From NCBI RefSeq assembly GCF_042887685.1, contig NZ_JBHVOS010000003.1, positions 171,263-235,262 on the forward strand: a stretch of 64,000 bases of DNA. Direction: 5' to 3'. A model generated the notes under the pieces. It was not told where the DNA came from. It saw nothing but the letters and a program-made list of their open reading frames with translations, and did not search any database. This stretch comes from Oerskovia sp042887685. Its GTDB lineage: Bacteria; Actinomycetota; Actinomycetes; Actinomycetales; Cellulomonadaceae. Shown piece after piece: positions 1-8,731 of the stretch (positions are counted from its first letter, which is position 1; each line of letters opens with the position of its first letter). A program made the position numbers and the translations under genes.

Positions 1-286
1 CGCGCTCGCGCTGCGCCTGGCGTCGTACCGGCTCCTCACGGACGGGGCGCCGGAAGCGGCCGGCTCGCTCCTGTGGTCGCCGGACTGGGGGCCCGACGGC
101 GAGCCCGTCCTCCTGCTCGACGACGTCTTCGCCGAGCTCGACGTGCGTCGCCGCGACCGGCTCGCGGAGCTCGTGGCCGGCGCCAACCAGGTGATCATCA
201 CGGCGGCCGTGCCGGAGGACGTGCCGCGACAGCTCTCGGGGCTGCGGCTCGACGTGCTCGACGGCATGGTGACCAGGCGTGCGTGA
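1..286 (+). CDS. recF: RecF, C-terminal fragment
   Basis: This is the last 94 codons of RecF, the ABC/SMC-like ATPase that loads RecA at single-strand gaps; the start lies to the left of the window. The frame opens at base 2 and ends at a TGA at 284-286. The Walker B/D-loop segment PVLLLDDVFAELD is visible, followed by the ANQVIITAA stretch typical of the RecF tail. It sits just before dciA and gyrB, the usual actinobacterial origin-proximal order, and its stop overlaps the next start by 8 bases, so the two are probably translationally coupled. Confidence 0.93.
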   Translation, partial: ALALRLASYRLLTDGAPEAAGSLLWSPDWGPDGEPVLLLDDVFAELDVRRRDRLAELVAGANQVIITAAVPEDVPRQLSGLRLDVLDGMVTRRA

Positions 287-866
287 CTTCCCGGGCGAGG
301 ACGGCTCGGCCCGCGAGGACGACGACGAGGCCGCCCGTCCCGCGGGGCTGCCGGTCGGTGAGGTCGTGGACCTGACCCCTCCTGCACAGGTCGCGCGCGA
401 GGCCCTCAACCGTGCTCGTGCGGCCGCTCGTGCGAAGGGCATCCGCCCGGGGCAGCCGTCGCGCCGCGTCCTGGCGGACCCTCCGCCGTCCACAGGGGCG
501 CGTCCTGGTGGTCGGGACCCGCAGACGTTCGGTGCGGTCGTGCAACGCCTGCTGCACGAGCGCGGATGGGTCCAGGACGTGTCGGTCGGCGGGGTGATCG
601 GACGGTGGCGCGAGGTCGTGGGCGACCAGGTCGCCGACCACTGCGAGCCCGAGACCTTCGAGGACAAGGTGCTCGTGGTGCGTGCGGACTCGACCGCGTG
701 GGCCACCCAGGTGCGCCTGCTGACGCCCCGGCTGCTCGAACGTCTCGCGCAGGAGGTCGGTGAGGGCGTCGTCGAGTCGGTGACCGTGCTGGGCCCGTCG
801 GGACCCAGCTTCCGGCGTGGCCCGAAGTCCGTCCGGGGTCGCGGACCGCGCGACACCTTCGGCTGA
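279..866 (+). CDS. dciA: DciA-like DUF721 protein, replicative helicase loader
   Basis: A 195-residue DUF721 protein. DUF721 proteins are DciA, the helicase operator that acts with DnaB in bacteria lacking DnaC/DnaI; that role is family knowledge. The GTG start at 279 overlaps the recF stop. The first 80 residues are charged and look disordered. The DUF721 core runs from about residue 85 (QTFGAVVQRLL) through GRWREVVGDQVADH and ends near residue 175 with the strand-rich VLVVRADSTAWATQVRLL segment. The position between recF and gyrB matches other actinobacterial genomes. Confidence 0.88.
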   Translation: MRDFPGEDGSAREDDDEAARPAGLPVGEVVDLTPPAQVAREALNRARAAARAKGIRPGQPSRRVLADPPPSTGARPGGRDPQTFGAVVQRLLHERGWVQDVSVGGVIGRWREVVGDQVADHCEPETFEDKVLVVRADSTAWATQVRLLTPRLLERLAQEVGEGVVESVTVLGPSGPSFRRGPKSVRGRGPRDTFG

Positions 867-906
867 TCGGATGCCCGATTAGCCCTGGTATGTCCGTCCG
901 GGTGCG

Positions 907-929
907 GCGCCGGCCACCGTTGCCGGCGC
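907..929. terminator. hairpin after dciA
   Basis: An 8-bp inverted repeat (GCGCCGGC / GCCGGCGC) with a 7-base loop lies 41 bases after dciA and before the gyrB promoter region. There is no U-tract, as is common for actinobacterial terminators, so termination is a guess from position and stem. Confidence 0.4.
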
Positions 930-944
930 GCAGATCCACCACCC

Positions 945-965
945 TGTGGAGAACCTTGTGGAGAA
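945..965 (-). promoter_or_regulatory. two tandem DnaA-box-like sites upstream of gyrB
   Basis: TGTGGAGAA occurs at 945-953 and again at 957-965, start to start 12 bases apart. The complement TTCTCCACA fits the actinobacterial DnaA-box pattern TT(G/C)TCCACA. They lie between dciA and the putative gyrB -10, so DnaA could affect gyrase transcription. Binding is inferred. Confidence 0.5.
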
Positions 966-1011
966 CTTGCCCGGAGGGGCTCAGAATCCGCTGTTTCGGC
1001 CACCTCCCAGG

Positions 1012-1017
1012 TAGAAT
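1012..1017 (+). promoter_or_regulatory. candidate gyrB -10 element
   Basis: TAGAAT fits the actinobacterial TANNNT -10. No good -35 is visible 16-18 bases upstream. It would give a leader of about 130 bases before the gyrB GTG. Confidence 0.35.
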
Positions 1018-1149
1018 GGAGAGGTCATTCCGGGTACCTCCGCGAGCACCGTCTGGTGCACTGCGCGAGCCGGAACCGATGAGCCGTGCAGCGATCCTCC
1101 CCAGCGGGTGAACCTGTCGCGTGCATGATGACGAGGAGCGCTTCCGCCC

Positions 1150-3252
1150 GTGGCAGACCACACAGACAACGTCCCATCCAGCCTGCCTCCGGAGAGTGGT
1201 GAGGGGCCGGGCACGGACCGGGATCCCTCTGGCGGCACGTACGACGCGAGCAACATCACCGTCCTCGAAGGGCTCGAGGCCGTCCGCAAGCGGCCCGGCA
1301 TGTACATCGGGTCGACCGGTGAGCGCGGGCTCCACCACCTCGTGTACGAGGTTGTGGACAACTCTGTGGACGAAGCCCTCGCGGGGTACGCCGACACGAT
1401 CGACGTGACACTTCTGGCCGACGGAGGTGTACGAGTCACGGACAACGGCCGTGGCATCCCCGTCGCGATCCACCCGACCGAGGGAAAGCCGACCGTCGAG
1501 GTCGTCATGACGATCCTCCACGCCGGCGGGAAGTTCGGCGGCGGCGGCTACGCGGTCTCGGGCGGTCTGCACGGCGTGGGCATCTCCGTCGTGAACGCCC
1601 TGTCGCGCAAGGTCCAGACCGTCGTCAAGCGTGACGGCTACACCTGGAGCCAGAACTTCAAGGACGGCGGCAAGACCGACGGTCCCCTCGTCCAGGGCGA
1701 GGCCACCACGGAGACGGGCACGACCCAGACGTTCTGGGCCGACCCGGAGATCTTCGAGACGACCGAGTTCGACTTCGAGACGCTGCGCTCGCGCTTCCAG
1801 CAGATGGCCTTCCTCAACAAGGGCCTGCGCATCACCCTGACGGACGAGCGCCGCCAGTTCCTCGACACCGACGACGAGGTCACGGGGCAGGTCACCGACC
1901 CCGCCGAGGACCTCGTGGCGGCCCCCGAGGGCGAGAGCGAGTTCAAGCCTCGCGTCGTGTCGTACAAGTACGACGGCGGCCTCGTCGACTACGTCAAGCA
2001 CCTCAACGCGGCCAAGAAGGTCGAGCTGATCCACGACGAGATCATCGACTTCGAGTCCGAGGACAAGGAGAAGCGCATCTCGGTCGAGATCGCGCTCCAG
2101 TGGACCGGTTCCTACTCGGAGTCCGTGCACACCTACGCGAACACGATCGCGACGACCGAGGGTGGCACGCACGAGGAAGGGTTCCGTGCGGCGATGACCT
2201 CGCTGGTCAACGAGTACGCGCGGGCCAAGACGATCATCAAGGAGAAGGACGACAACCTCACGGGTGACGACATCCGCGAGGGTCTCACCGCGGTCCTGTC
2301 GATCAAGCTCGGCGAGCCCCAGTTCGAGGGCCAGACGAAGACCAAGCTCGGCAACACCGAGGCCAAGTCGTTCGTCCAGCGCGTGGTCCGGGCGCAGCTC
2401 ACGGACTGGTTCGACTCGCACCCGACCGAGGCGCGCGACATCATCCGCAAGGCGATCCAGGCCTCGCAGGCACGGCTCGCGGCCCGCAAGGCGCGCGAGG
2501 CGACCCGCCGCAAGGGCCTGCTCGAGTCCGGCGGCATGCCGGGCAAGCTCAAGGACTGCCAGTCGAACCGTCCGGAGGAGTGCGAGGTCTTCATCGTCGA
2601 GGGCGACTCGGCAGGTGGCTCGGCGGTCCGTGGGCGCAACCCGCACAACCAGGCGATCCTCCCGCTGCGCGGGAAGATCCTCAACGTCGAGCGTGCCCGC
2701 CTCGACCGGGCCCTGGGCAACAACGAGGTCCAGGCCCTCATCACGGCGTTCGGCACGGGCATCGGCGAGGACTTCGACATCGCCAAGCTGAGATATCACA
2801 AGATCGTCCTGATGGCCGACGCCGACGTCGACGGCCAGCACATCTGCACGCTGCTGCTGACGCTGCTCTTCCGGTACATGCGCCCGCTCATCGAGCACGG
2901 CCACGTGTATCTCGCGCAGCCGCCGCTGTACCGCCTCAAGTGGTCCAACGCGCCGCACGACTACGTGTACTCCGACCGCGAGCGTGACGCGTTCCTGCTC
3001 GCCGGCCAGGCCGAGGGCAAGCGCATCCCCAAGGAGAACGGGATCCAGCGCTACAAGGGTCTCGGCGAGATGGACTACTCGGAGCTGTGGGACACGACCA
3101 TGGATCCCGAGCACCGCACGCTCAACCAGGTCACGCTCGACGACGCCGCTGCCGCGGACGAGATCTTCTCGGTCCTCATGGGCGAGGACGTCGAGTCGCG
3201 ACGCAACTTCATCCAGCGCAACGCCAAGGACGTGAGGTTCCTGGACATCTAG
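1150..3252 (+). CDS. gyrB: DNA gyrase subunit B
   Basis: GyrB supplies the ATPase and part of the DNA-cleavage site of gyrase, which introduces negative supercoils. The 700 residues show the GHKL ATPase start (EGLEAVRKRPGMYIGST, then EVVDNSVDEA), the TOPRIM motif EGDSAGGS with the catalytic Glu at 484, the metal-binding DADVDG at 557-562 and the C-terminal QRYKGLGEM near 633. The GTG start at 1150 follows GAGGAG at 1133-1138 with an 11-base gap. Length is normal for the short actinobacterial type. DnaA-like boxes lie upstream and inside the 5' end. Confidence 0.98.
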   Translation: MADHTDNVPSSLPPESGEGPGTDRDPSGGTYDASNITVLEGLEAVRKRPGMYIGSTGERGLHHLVYEVVDNSVDEALAGYADTIDVTLLADGGVRVTDNGRGIPVAIHPTEGKPTVEVVMTILHAGGKFGGGGYAVSGGLHGVGISVVNALSRKVQTVVKRDGYTWSQNFKDGGKTDGPLVQGEATTETGTTQTFWADPEIFETTEFDFETLRSRFQQMAFLNKGLRITLTDERRQFLDTDDEVTGQVTDPAEDLVAAPEGESEFKPRVVSYKYDGGLVDYVKHLNAAKKVELIHDEIIDFESEDKEKRISVEIALQWTGSYSESVHTYANTIATTEGGTHEEGFRAAMTSLVNEYARAKTIIKEKDDNLTGDDIREGLTAVLSIKLGEPQFEGQTKTKLGNTEAKSFVQRVVRAQLTDWFDSHPTEARDIIRKAIQASQARLAARKAREATRRKGLLESGGMPGKLKDCQSNRPEECEVFIVEGDSAGGSAVRGRNPHNQAILPLRGKILNVERARLDRALGNNEVQALITAFGTGIGEDFDIAKLRYHKIVLMADADVDGQHICTLLLTLLFRYMRPLIEHGHVYLAQPPLYRLKWSNAPHDYVYSDRERDAFLLAGQAEGKRIPKENGIQRYKGLGEMDYSELWDTTMDPEHRTLNQVTLDDAAAADEIFSVLMGEDVESRRNFIQRNAKDVRFLDI
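1353..1373 (-). promoter_or_regulatory. DnaA-box-like pair inside gyrB
   Basis: TGTGGACAA (1353-1361) and TGTGGACGA (1365-1373) are complements of TTGTCCACA and TCGTCCACA, 12 bases apart like the upstream pair. They encode the universal GyrB VVDNSVDE motif, so chance from protein conservation is possible. The codons GTT and TCT chosen here are unusual for such GC-rich DNA. Confidence 0.35.
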
Positions 3253-3260
3253 CGGGGACG

Positions 3261-3320
3261 TGGTCCGGGGCCGCACGGCGGTCGGGTCGTCGACCCGGCC
3301 GCCTGCCACGGCCCGGACCA
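3261..3320. repeat. nested inverted repeats between gyrB and gyrA
   Basis: Nine-base perfect outer arms TGGTCCGGG (3261-3269) and CCCGGACCA (3312-3320) enclose an inner hairpin centred on CGGGTCGTCGACCCG (about 3283-3297). The 217-base gap between gyrB and gyrA can therefore fold into a stable structure in RNA. It might be a partial terminator or processing site; the gap has no gene. Confidence 0.5.
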
Positions 3321-3469
3321 GGCCCCGGCCCAGGCACGGAACCCGACCAGCCCGGCAGGGCTGCACGGCTCGGGGGCTCCGCCCCGACGGCGGCGAACGG
3401 ACCACCGGCTCCGTGCCACGACGCAGCTTCACCACCCAGCAGGACCACGACAGGACGAGGTAGACGACG

Positions 3470-6154
3470 GTGACGGACGAGACTCCCGAGCAGGACGAGA
3501 ACCAGGGAACCCTCCCCGGTGACGGGACCGAGGCAGCGCTGGGAGCGGACGGCACGGTCGCCGTGCACCACGGCCGGATCGAGCAGGTGGACCTGCAGCT
3601 CGAGATGCAGCGCTCGTACCTCGACTACGCGATGAGCGTCATCGTGGGGCGCGCGCTCCCGGACGTGCGCGACGGGCTCAAGCCCGTGCACCGCCGCGTG
3701 CTCTACGCGATGTACGACGGCGGCTACCGCCCAGACCGCGCGTTCTCCAAGTGCAGCCGCGTCGTCGGCGACGTCATGGGAAAGTTCCACCCGCACGGTG
3801 ACACGGCCATCTACGACGCGCTCGTGCGCCTCGTGCAGGACTGGTCGCTGCGCTACCCGCTGGTCGCGGGGCAGGGGAACTTCGGCTCCCCCGGCAACGA
3901 CCCCGCGGCGGCCCCGCGGTACACCGAGTGCCGCATGGCCCCGCTGGCCATGGAGATGGTGCGGGACATCGACAAGGAGACCGTCGACTTCCAGGACAAC
4001 TACGACGGTCGCACCCAGGAGCCCGTGGTCCTGCCCGCGCGCTTCCCGAACCTGCTGGTCAACGGGTCGGCCGGCATCGCGGTCGGCATGGCCACGAACA
4101 TCCCGCCGCACAACCTGCGCGAGGTCGCCGACGGCGTGAAGTGGCACCTGGCGCACCCCGAGGCCTCCAAGGAGGAGCTGCTCGAGGTCCTGCTCACCAA
4201 GATCAAGGGCCCCGACTTCCCCACGGGCGCGACGATCCTGGGCCACAAGGGCATCGAGGAGGCGTACCGCACCGGCCGCGGCTCCATCACGATGCGCGCG
4301 GTCGTCAACGTCGAGGAGATCCAGAACCGGATCTGCCTCGTCGTCACCGAGCTCCCCTACCAGGTCAACCCGGACAACCTGGCGCTGCGCATCGCGGACC
4401 TGGTCAAGGACGGCAAGGTGCAGGGCATCGCGGACATCCGCGACGAGACGTCAGGTCGTACCGGCCAGCGCCTGGTCATCGTGCTCAAGCGTGACGCGGT
4501 CGCCAAGGTCGTCCTGAACAACCTCTACAAGCACACCTCGCTCCAGGAGAACTTCGGGGCGAACATGCTCGCGCTCGTCGACGGCGTGCCCCGCACGCTG
4601 AGCATCGACGCGTTCGTGCGCCACTGGACGACGCACCAGATGGACGTCGTCGTGCGGCGTGCGCGCTTCGAGCTGCGCGCCAAGGAGGAGCGCGCCCACA
4701 TCGTGCGCGGCTACCTCAAGGCGCTCGACGCGCTCGACGAGGTCATCGCGCTCATCCGCGCGTCGGCCACGGTCGAGGACGCACGCGAGGGCCTCATGGC
4801 CCTGCTCGAGGTCGACGAGATCCAGGCCCGCGCGATCCTGACCCTGCAGCTGCGCGCGCTCGCCGCGATGGAGCGTCAGAAGCTCATCGACGAGTACGCC
4901 GAGCTCGAGGCAGCGATCAAGGACCTCAACGACGTCCTGGCCCGCCCGGAGCGTCAGCGTCAGATCGTGGGCGACGAGCTCGAGGAGATCGTCTCGCGCT
5001 ACGGCGACGAGCGCCGGACCACGATCCTCCCCTACGACGGCGACGTCTCGATCGAGGACCTCATCGCCGAGGAGGAGGTCGTCGTCACGATCACGCGCGG
5101 CGGCTACGCCAAGCGCACGCGCAGCGACAACTACCGCCAGCAGAAGCGTGGCGGCAAGGGCGTGCGTGGCACCCAGCTGCGCGAGGACGACATCGTCGAC
5201 CACTTCTTCGTCACGACGACGCACCACTGGCTCCTGTTCTTCACGAACCTGGGCAGGGTGTACCGGGCCAAGGCGTACGAGCTGCCCGAGGGCGGCCGCG
5301 ACGCCAAGGGCCAGCACGTCGCGAACCTGCTCGCGTTCCAGCCCGGCGAGAAGATCGCGCAGGTCCTCGACCTGCGCGACTACGACGCCGCCGAGTACCT
5401 GGTCCTCGCGACCCGCCGCGGTCTGGTCAAGAAGACGCGTCTGTCGGAGTACAACTCCCCGCGCTCGGGCGGCCTCATCGCGATCAACCTGCGCGAGGAC
5501 GAGGACGGCAACACCGACGAGCTGGTCTCGGCCCGCCTCGTGGACGCCACGGACGACCTGATCCTGGTCTCGCGCAAGGGGCAGTCCATCCGCTTCACGG
5601 CCGACGACGACGCGATGCGCCCGCTCGGCCGCTCGACGTCGGGCGTCACCGGGATGAAGTTCCGCGAGGAGGACGACCTCCTCGCCATGGACGTCGTCCG
5701 CGACGACGCCTTCCTGTTCACGGTCACCGAGGGCGGCATCGCCAAGCGGACTCAGCTCACCGAGGACAACTACCGCGTCCAGGGCCGCAACGGCTTCGGC
5801 ATCAAGGTGGCGAACCTTCCCGAGCGCAACGGCGACCTGGTCGGGGCGCTCGTCGTGGACGACGACGACGAGGTGCTCGTCATCATGGAGCGCGGCAAGA
5901 TCGTGCGGTCCTCGGTCGACGAGGTGAAGCCCACGGGCCGTACGTCGCAGGGGGTCATCTTCGCCAAGCCGGACAAGAACGACAAGATCATCGCCGTTGC
6001 CCGTAATGTCGAACGTCGGCTGGGGGAGGATCGGGATACCGTGGACGAGGACGCGTCCGAGCAGGGGCAGTCCGAGGTCGCCTCTCCCGCCAGCAACACC
6101 GGGCAGGAGGCTTCGTCGGAAGCGACCCCCGGAGCCACCGAGGATGGTAGATGA
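3470..6154 (+). CDS. gyrA: DNA gyrase subunit A
   Basis: GyrA carries the DNA breakage-rejoining tyrosine and the DNA-wrapping C-terminal beta-pinwheel. Of 894 residues, the catalytic Tyr is Y151 in AAPRYTECR; the quinolone-determining region reads HPHGDTAIYD with T112 at the E. coli Ser83 position and D116 at Asp87. The GyrA box QKRGGKGVRG lies about residue 560. The GTG start follows GACGAGG with a 9-base gap. The tail past about residue 845 is acidic and low-complexity. Its stop overlaps the next start (ATGA), so it is coupled to the DUF3566 gene. Confidence 0.98.
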   Translation: MTDETPEQDENQGTLPGDGTEAALGADGTVAVHHGRIEQVDLQLEMQRSYLDYAMSVIVGRALPDVRDGLKPVHRRVLYAMYDGGYRPDRAFSKCSRVVGDVMGKFHPHGDTAIYDALVRLVQDWSLRYPLVAGQGNFGSPGNDPAAAPRYTECRMAPLAMEMVRDIDKETVDFQDNYDGRTQEPVVLPARFPNLLVNGSAGIAVGMATNIPPHNLREVADGVKWHLAHPEASKEELLEVLLTKIKGPDFPTGATILGHKGIEEAYRTGRGSITMRAVVNVEEIQNRICLVVTELPYQVNPDNLALRIADLVKDGKVQGIADIRDETSGRTGQRLVIVLKRDAVAKVVLNNLYKHTSLQENFGANMLALVDGVPRTLSIDAFVRHWTTHQMDVVVRRARFELRAKEERAHIVRGYLKALDALDEVIALIRASATVEDAREGLMALLEVDEIQARAILTLQLRALAAMERQKLIDEYAELEAAIKDLNDVLARPERQRQIVGDELEEIVSRYGDERRTTILPYDGDVSIEDLIAEEEVVVTITRGGYAKRTRSDNYRQQKRGGKGVRGTQLREDDIVDHFFVTTTHHWLLFFTNLGRVYRAKAYELPEGGRDAKGQHVANLLAFQPGEKIAQVLDLRDYDAAEYLVLATRRGLVKKTRLSEYNSPRSGGLIAINLREDEDGNTDELVSARLVDATDDLILVSRKGQSIRFTADDDAMRPLGRSTSGVTGMKFREEDDLLAMDVVRDDAFLFTVTEGGIAKRTQLTEDNYRVQGRNGFGIKVANLPERNGDLVGALVVDDDDEVLVIMERGKIVRSSVDEVKPTGRTSQGVIFAKPDKNDKIIAVARNVERRLGEDRDTVDEDASEQGQSEVASPASNTGQEASSEATPGATEDGR

Positions 6155-7140
6155 GCAGCGAGAAGAAGTCCCCGCCGACGATCGTGCCGAAGGCGGTGCA
6201 GCCACGCCCTGACGAGGTGACGAGCACCGCGACCCGCCCACCGGCGAGCAACGGCACCGCACGGACCGCAGGGGGCGGGACGACCAACGGTGCGCAGAAC
6301 GGGGCGAGCGCCCCGGTACCGCCGCCTCCTCCGGCGACGGGAGCGACGCCGTCGGGCTCGACGCCCGCGAGCGAGAAGCCCGTCCCGCCGCCGCCACCGG
6401 CCGCGGGCGGTCCTACCGCCCGGTCCGGTGCGTTGAAGGCGGCTGCCGCCGCCATGGCGACCGCCAAGGCCGCCGCCAAGAAGCTGGCCGAGCCCTCACC
6501 GGCGCCCGCGCCCGCGAAGCAGAGCGAGAAGTCTTCCGACGAGATCGACGACCGAACGGTGCCACGCGTGAACAAGACCCCGACGAGCGCAGGTACAGCC
6601 CCTGCGGGCGGTACCCAGGAGGTGCCCGCCATGCACTACACCGCGGCGGGCTTCAGCGGGACGGCGAGCCCGGTCACGGGTGCCACGCCCGTGGCTGCGG
6701 CCGCGGCGCAGGCGGGGCAGGTTCCGCGCCCGGCGCAGCCGGCGACGGGGGCGACGCCCGCGGCGCGTCCGGCCGACGGCCCTCGCCGGGTACGGCTCGC
6801 GATCTCGCGCGTCGACCCGTGGTCGGTCATGAAGCTGTCGTTCCTGCTCGCCGTCGCGATCGGGATCATGACGGTCGTCGCGACCGCGGTCCTGTGGACC
6901 GTGCTCGACGGCATGGGCGTCTTCACGGAGACCGACGCGCTCATCCGCAGCATCGTCGGTCAGGAGTCCAAGGTCGACGTGCTCCAGTTCGTGGAGTTCA
7001 ACCGGGTGGTCGCGCTGTCGACCCTGATCGCGATCGTGAACATGGTGCTCATCACAGCGCTGTCCACGATCATGGCGTTCATCTACAACATCGTCGCGGC
7101 GATGGTGGGCGGAATCCACCTCACCCTGACGGACGACTAG
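6151..7140 (+). CDS. DUF3566 membrane protein with long disordered N-terminus
   Basis: A 329-residue protein that follows gyrA in nearly all actinobacteria; its function is not established. Residues 1-215 are rich in Pro, Ala, Gly and Thr with poly-Pro runs (PPPPPATG, PPPPPAAGG). The DUF3566 domain spans about 218-329, beginning RVRLAISRVDPWSVMKLSF, with two membrane segments (roughly 229-252 and 288-318) separated by a 35-residue loop. The first ATG overlaps the gyrA stop in ATGA form. A membrane-associated cytoplasmic-tail protein is likely; any link to gyrase is only by position. Confidence 0.85.
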   Translation: MSSEKKSPPTIVPKAVQPRPDEVTSTATRPPASNGTARTAGGGTTNGAQNGASAPVPPPPPATGATPSGSTPASEKPVPPPPPAAGGPTARSGALKAAAAAMATAKAAAKKLAEPSPAPAPAKQSEKSSDEIDDRTVPRVNKTPTSAGTAPAGGTQEVPAMHYTAAGFSGTASPVTGATPVAAAAAQAGQVPRPAQPATGATPAARPADGPRRVRLAISRVDPWSVMKLSFLLAVAIGIMTVVATAVLWTVLDGMGVFTETDALIRSIVGQESKVDVLQFVEFNRVVALSTLIAIVNMVLITALSTIMAFIYNIVAAMVGGIHLTLTDD

Positions 7141-7215
7141 GACATAGCACCCCATACCGGGACGTCGTCCGAGGGCCCTGGGCCTGCTTCGGAGCACGTC
7201 GGACGATGTCCCGGT

Positions 7216-7245
7216 TTGGGCGCACCCCGAGAAGTGCGGTAGTCT
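7216..7245 (+). promoter_or_regulatory. candidate promoter of tRNA-Ile
   Basis: TTGGGC at 7216-7221 and TAGTCT at 7240-7245 are separated by 18 bases and lie 23 bases before the mature tRNA 5' end, a plausible sigma-70-type arrangement. Confidence 0.45.
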
Positions 7246-7268
7246 CAAGCGCTGCCGCAGCACAGCAA

Positions 7269-7342
7269 GGGCCTATAGCTCAGACGGTTAGAGCGCTTCC
7301 CTGATAAGGAAGAGGTCAGAGGTTCAAGTCCTCTTAGGCCCA
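7269..7342 (+). tRNA. tRNA-Ile (GAT)
   Basis: A 74-base cloverleaf. The acceptor stem GGGCCTA pairs with TAGGCCC, the anticodon loop reads CTGATAA (anticodon GAT), and the T-loop is GGTTCAAGTCC. The discriminator is A and no CCA is encoded. Confidence 0.97.
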
Positions 7343-7372
7343 CTGCAGGAAACCCACCCGAGGGGGAACGTC

Positions 7373-7492
7373 ATGAAGAAGTTCTTCGTACTGCTGCTCG
7401 TTGCCGGCGCCGGATTCTTGATCTGGCGCAAGGTGTCCGAGGACAACAACGAGCGCGATCTCTGGGCAGAGGTCACCGACACCTTCGAGTGA
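7373..7492 (+). CDS. DLW-39 family small protein
   Basis: A 39-codon gene between tRNA-Ile and tRNA-Ala, matching the DLW-39 family named for its length and DLW motif. The peptide begins MKKFFVLLLVAGAGFLIWRK, a single predicted membrane segment, followed by an acidic tail with RDLWAEVTDTFE. A GAGGGGGAACG ribosome site precedes the ATG. Its function is unknown. The position between these two tRNAs downstream of gyrA is conserved in actinobacteria. Confidence 0.88.
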   Translation: MKKFFVLLLVAGAGFLIWRKVSEDNNERDLWAEVTDTFE

Positions 7493-7522
7493 CGGTCTCT
7501 GCGAGGTAGTTCCGCACGATCT

Positions 7523-7595
7523 GGGGCCATGGCGCAATTGGTAGCGCACCTGCTTTGCAAGCAGGGGGTTAGGGGTTCGAGTCCCCTTGGCTCCA
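7523..7595 (+). tRNA. tRNA-Ala (TGC)
   Basis: A 73-base cloverleaf with acceptor arms GGGGCCA / TGGCTCC (one G-U pair), anticodon loop TTTGCAA (TGC) and T-arm GGGGTTCGAGTCCCC. CCA is not encoded. Confidence 0.97.
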
Positions 7596-7703
7596 CAGAG
7601 TGAACAGGCCGTCGGCCGGGTGTCAGACCCGGTGGGCGGCCTTTCGCGTTCCCGCACCACGCGACGGCCTCGGGCGGCCCCCGTCGTCCGTGCCTCGAAC
7701 GCA

Positions 7704-7738
7704 GAGAGCCCCGACCGGCACTGCCGGTCGGGGCTCTC
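7704..7738. terminator. bidirectional terminator
   Basis: A perfect 17-bp inverted repeat with left arm GAGAGCCCCGACCGGCA and a one-base gap at its centre. It sits between tRNA-Ala and the convergent minus-strand gene ending at 7757 and could stop both transcripts. Confidence 0.75.
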
Positions 7739-7756
7739 GGGTGCTGCGAGGTGGAC

Positions 7757-8731
7757 TCAGGCGGTCGGCTTCTTGCCGTCGGTCGTGGCGTCGCCCTCGT
7801 CGCCCGACGGCGCCGCGTCCTTCGAACGGGAGGTCGCCTTGCGTGTGGCCTCCTTGGCGTCGCTCACGGCCTCCTGGACCTTCCCGGTGATCTTCTCGCC
7901 CGCGTCCGTGACGGCCTCCTGGACCTTCCCGCCCGTCTCCCGTCCCTTGGCGACGGCGGCACCGGCGGCCTCACCGACGGCCTCGGCGGCGTTGTTGACG
8001 GCCGCGCGCGCGTCCTCGAAGCTCGAGGCCGGGACCTGGTCCCAGGGCTCTGCCCAGGGGTCGGTCGTCGGCTGCGCCCGGCGCCACAGGACGTAGGCGC
8101 CGCCGGCGGCAGTGACCCCACCGACGACCCACCAGAGGGTCTTGCTCTTCTTCTGGGGGTCGGCCTTCTCCGCGGCGGCGGTGATCTTGGCGGGAGCGGC
8201 CTTGGCGGCCTTCTTGGCGGACGCAGCCGTGGCGTCGAGGTGCTTCTTGGCTGCCTTGGCCGCCTTCTTCGTCGCCTTGCGGGACAGCTGCTCGGCGGAC
8301 GCCGCCGACGCGACCGTTGCTGCTGCCGCCGCCTCGGCGTTGCGCGAGGCCGCCTCGGCGGCTGCTGCCGCGGCGGCGTTGAAGCTCGCGACGATCTTGG
8401 GCAGGACCTCCTCGACCAGTTTGTCGTGGGCCGTGTCGATCGCCGGGCTGGCCTTCTCCGCGGCCTTCTCCACGCGCGGGGCCGCTGCCTGGAGGCTGTC
8501 CTGCCACGCCTTCTCGAGGCGAGGCGTGAGCCACTCGACGAAGGCCTCGACCTTGGGCTGGCCCCATTCCTTGGCCTGGTCCGCGAGCTGGGCTGCTGTC
8601 GTCTGCGCCTTGGTGCCTGCGTCTCCGACGAGCGCGGCGACCTCGGCTGCCTGATCCTTGATCTTCTCGGAGTCGATCGACGAGATCGTGTCGTTCACGA
8701 CTCGGGCGGAACGGCGGGTGCGGTCGGACAT
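7757..8731 (-). CDS. Ala/Lys-rich coiled-coil membrane protein, DUF5324-like
   Basis: A 324-residue protein of unknown function. Residues 1-200 are long amphipathic helices dominated by Ala, Lys and Glu (for example AEAASRNAEAAAAATVASA and KKAAKAAKKHLDATAAS). One membrane segment, LWWVVGGVTAAGGAYVLWRR, lies near 205-225, and another Ala-rich helical tail resembling YtxH/apolipophorin repeats follows. The ATG at 8731 is preceded by AGGAGG. DUF5324 proteins sit beside ppiA and the rhomboid gene in Streptomyces, which is why I suggest that family; composition alone could mislead. Confidence 0.6.
   Translation of the reverse strand: MSDRTRRSARVVNDTISSIDSEKIKDQAAEVAALVGDAGTKAQTTAAQLADQAKEWGQPKVEAFVEWLTPRLEKAWQDSLQAAAPRVEKAAEKASPAIDTAHDKLVEEVLPKIVASFNAAAAAAAEAASRNAEAAAAATVASAASAEQLSRKATKKAAKAAKKHLDATAASAKKAAKAAPAKITAAAEKADPQKKSKTLWWVVGGVTAAGGAYVLWRRAQPTTDPWAEPWDQVPASSFEDARAAVNNAAEAVGEAAGAAVAKGRETGGKVQEAVTDAGEKITGKVQEAVSDAKEATRKATSRSKDAAPSGDEGDATTDGKKPTA

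Noticed and set aside
406..3555. A 1049-codon open frame on the minus strand across gyrB
   Set aside because: It is the antisense shadow of gyrB; the Arg/Val/Leu/Asp-rich product has no domain, and gyrB is certain.
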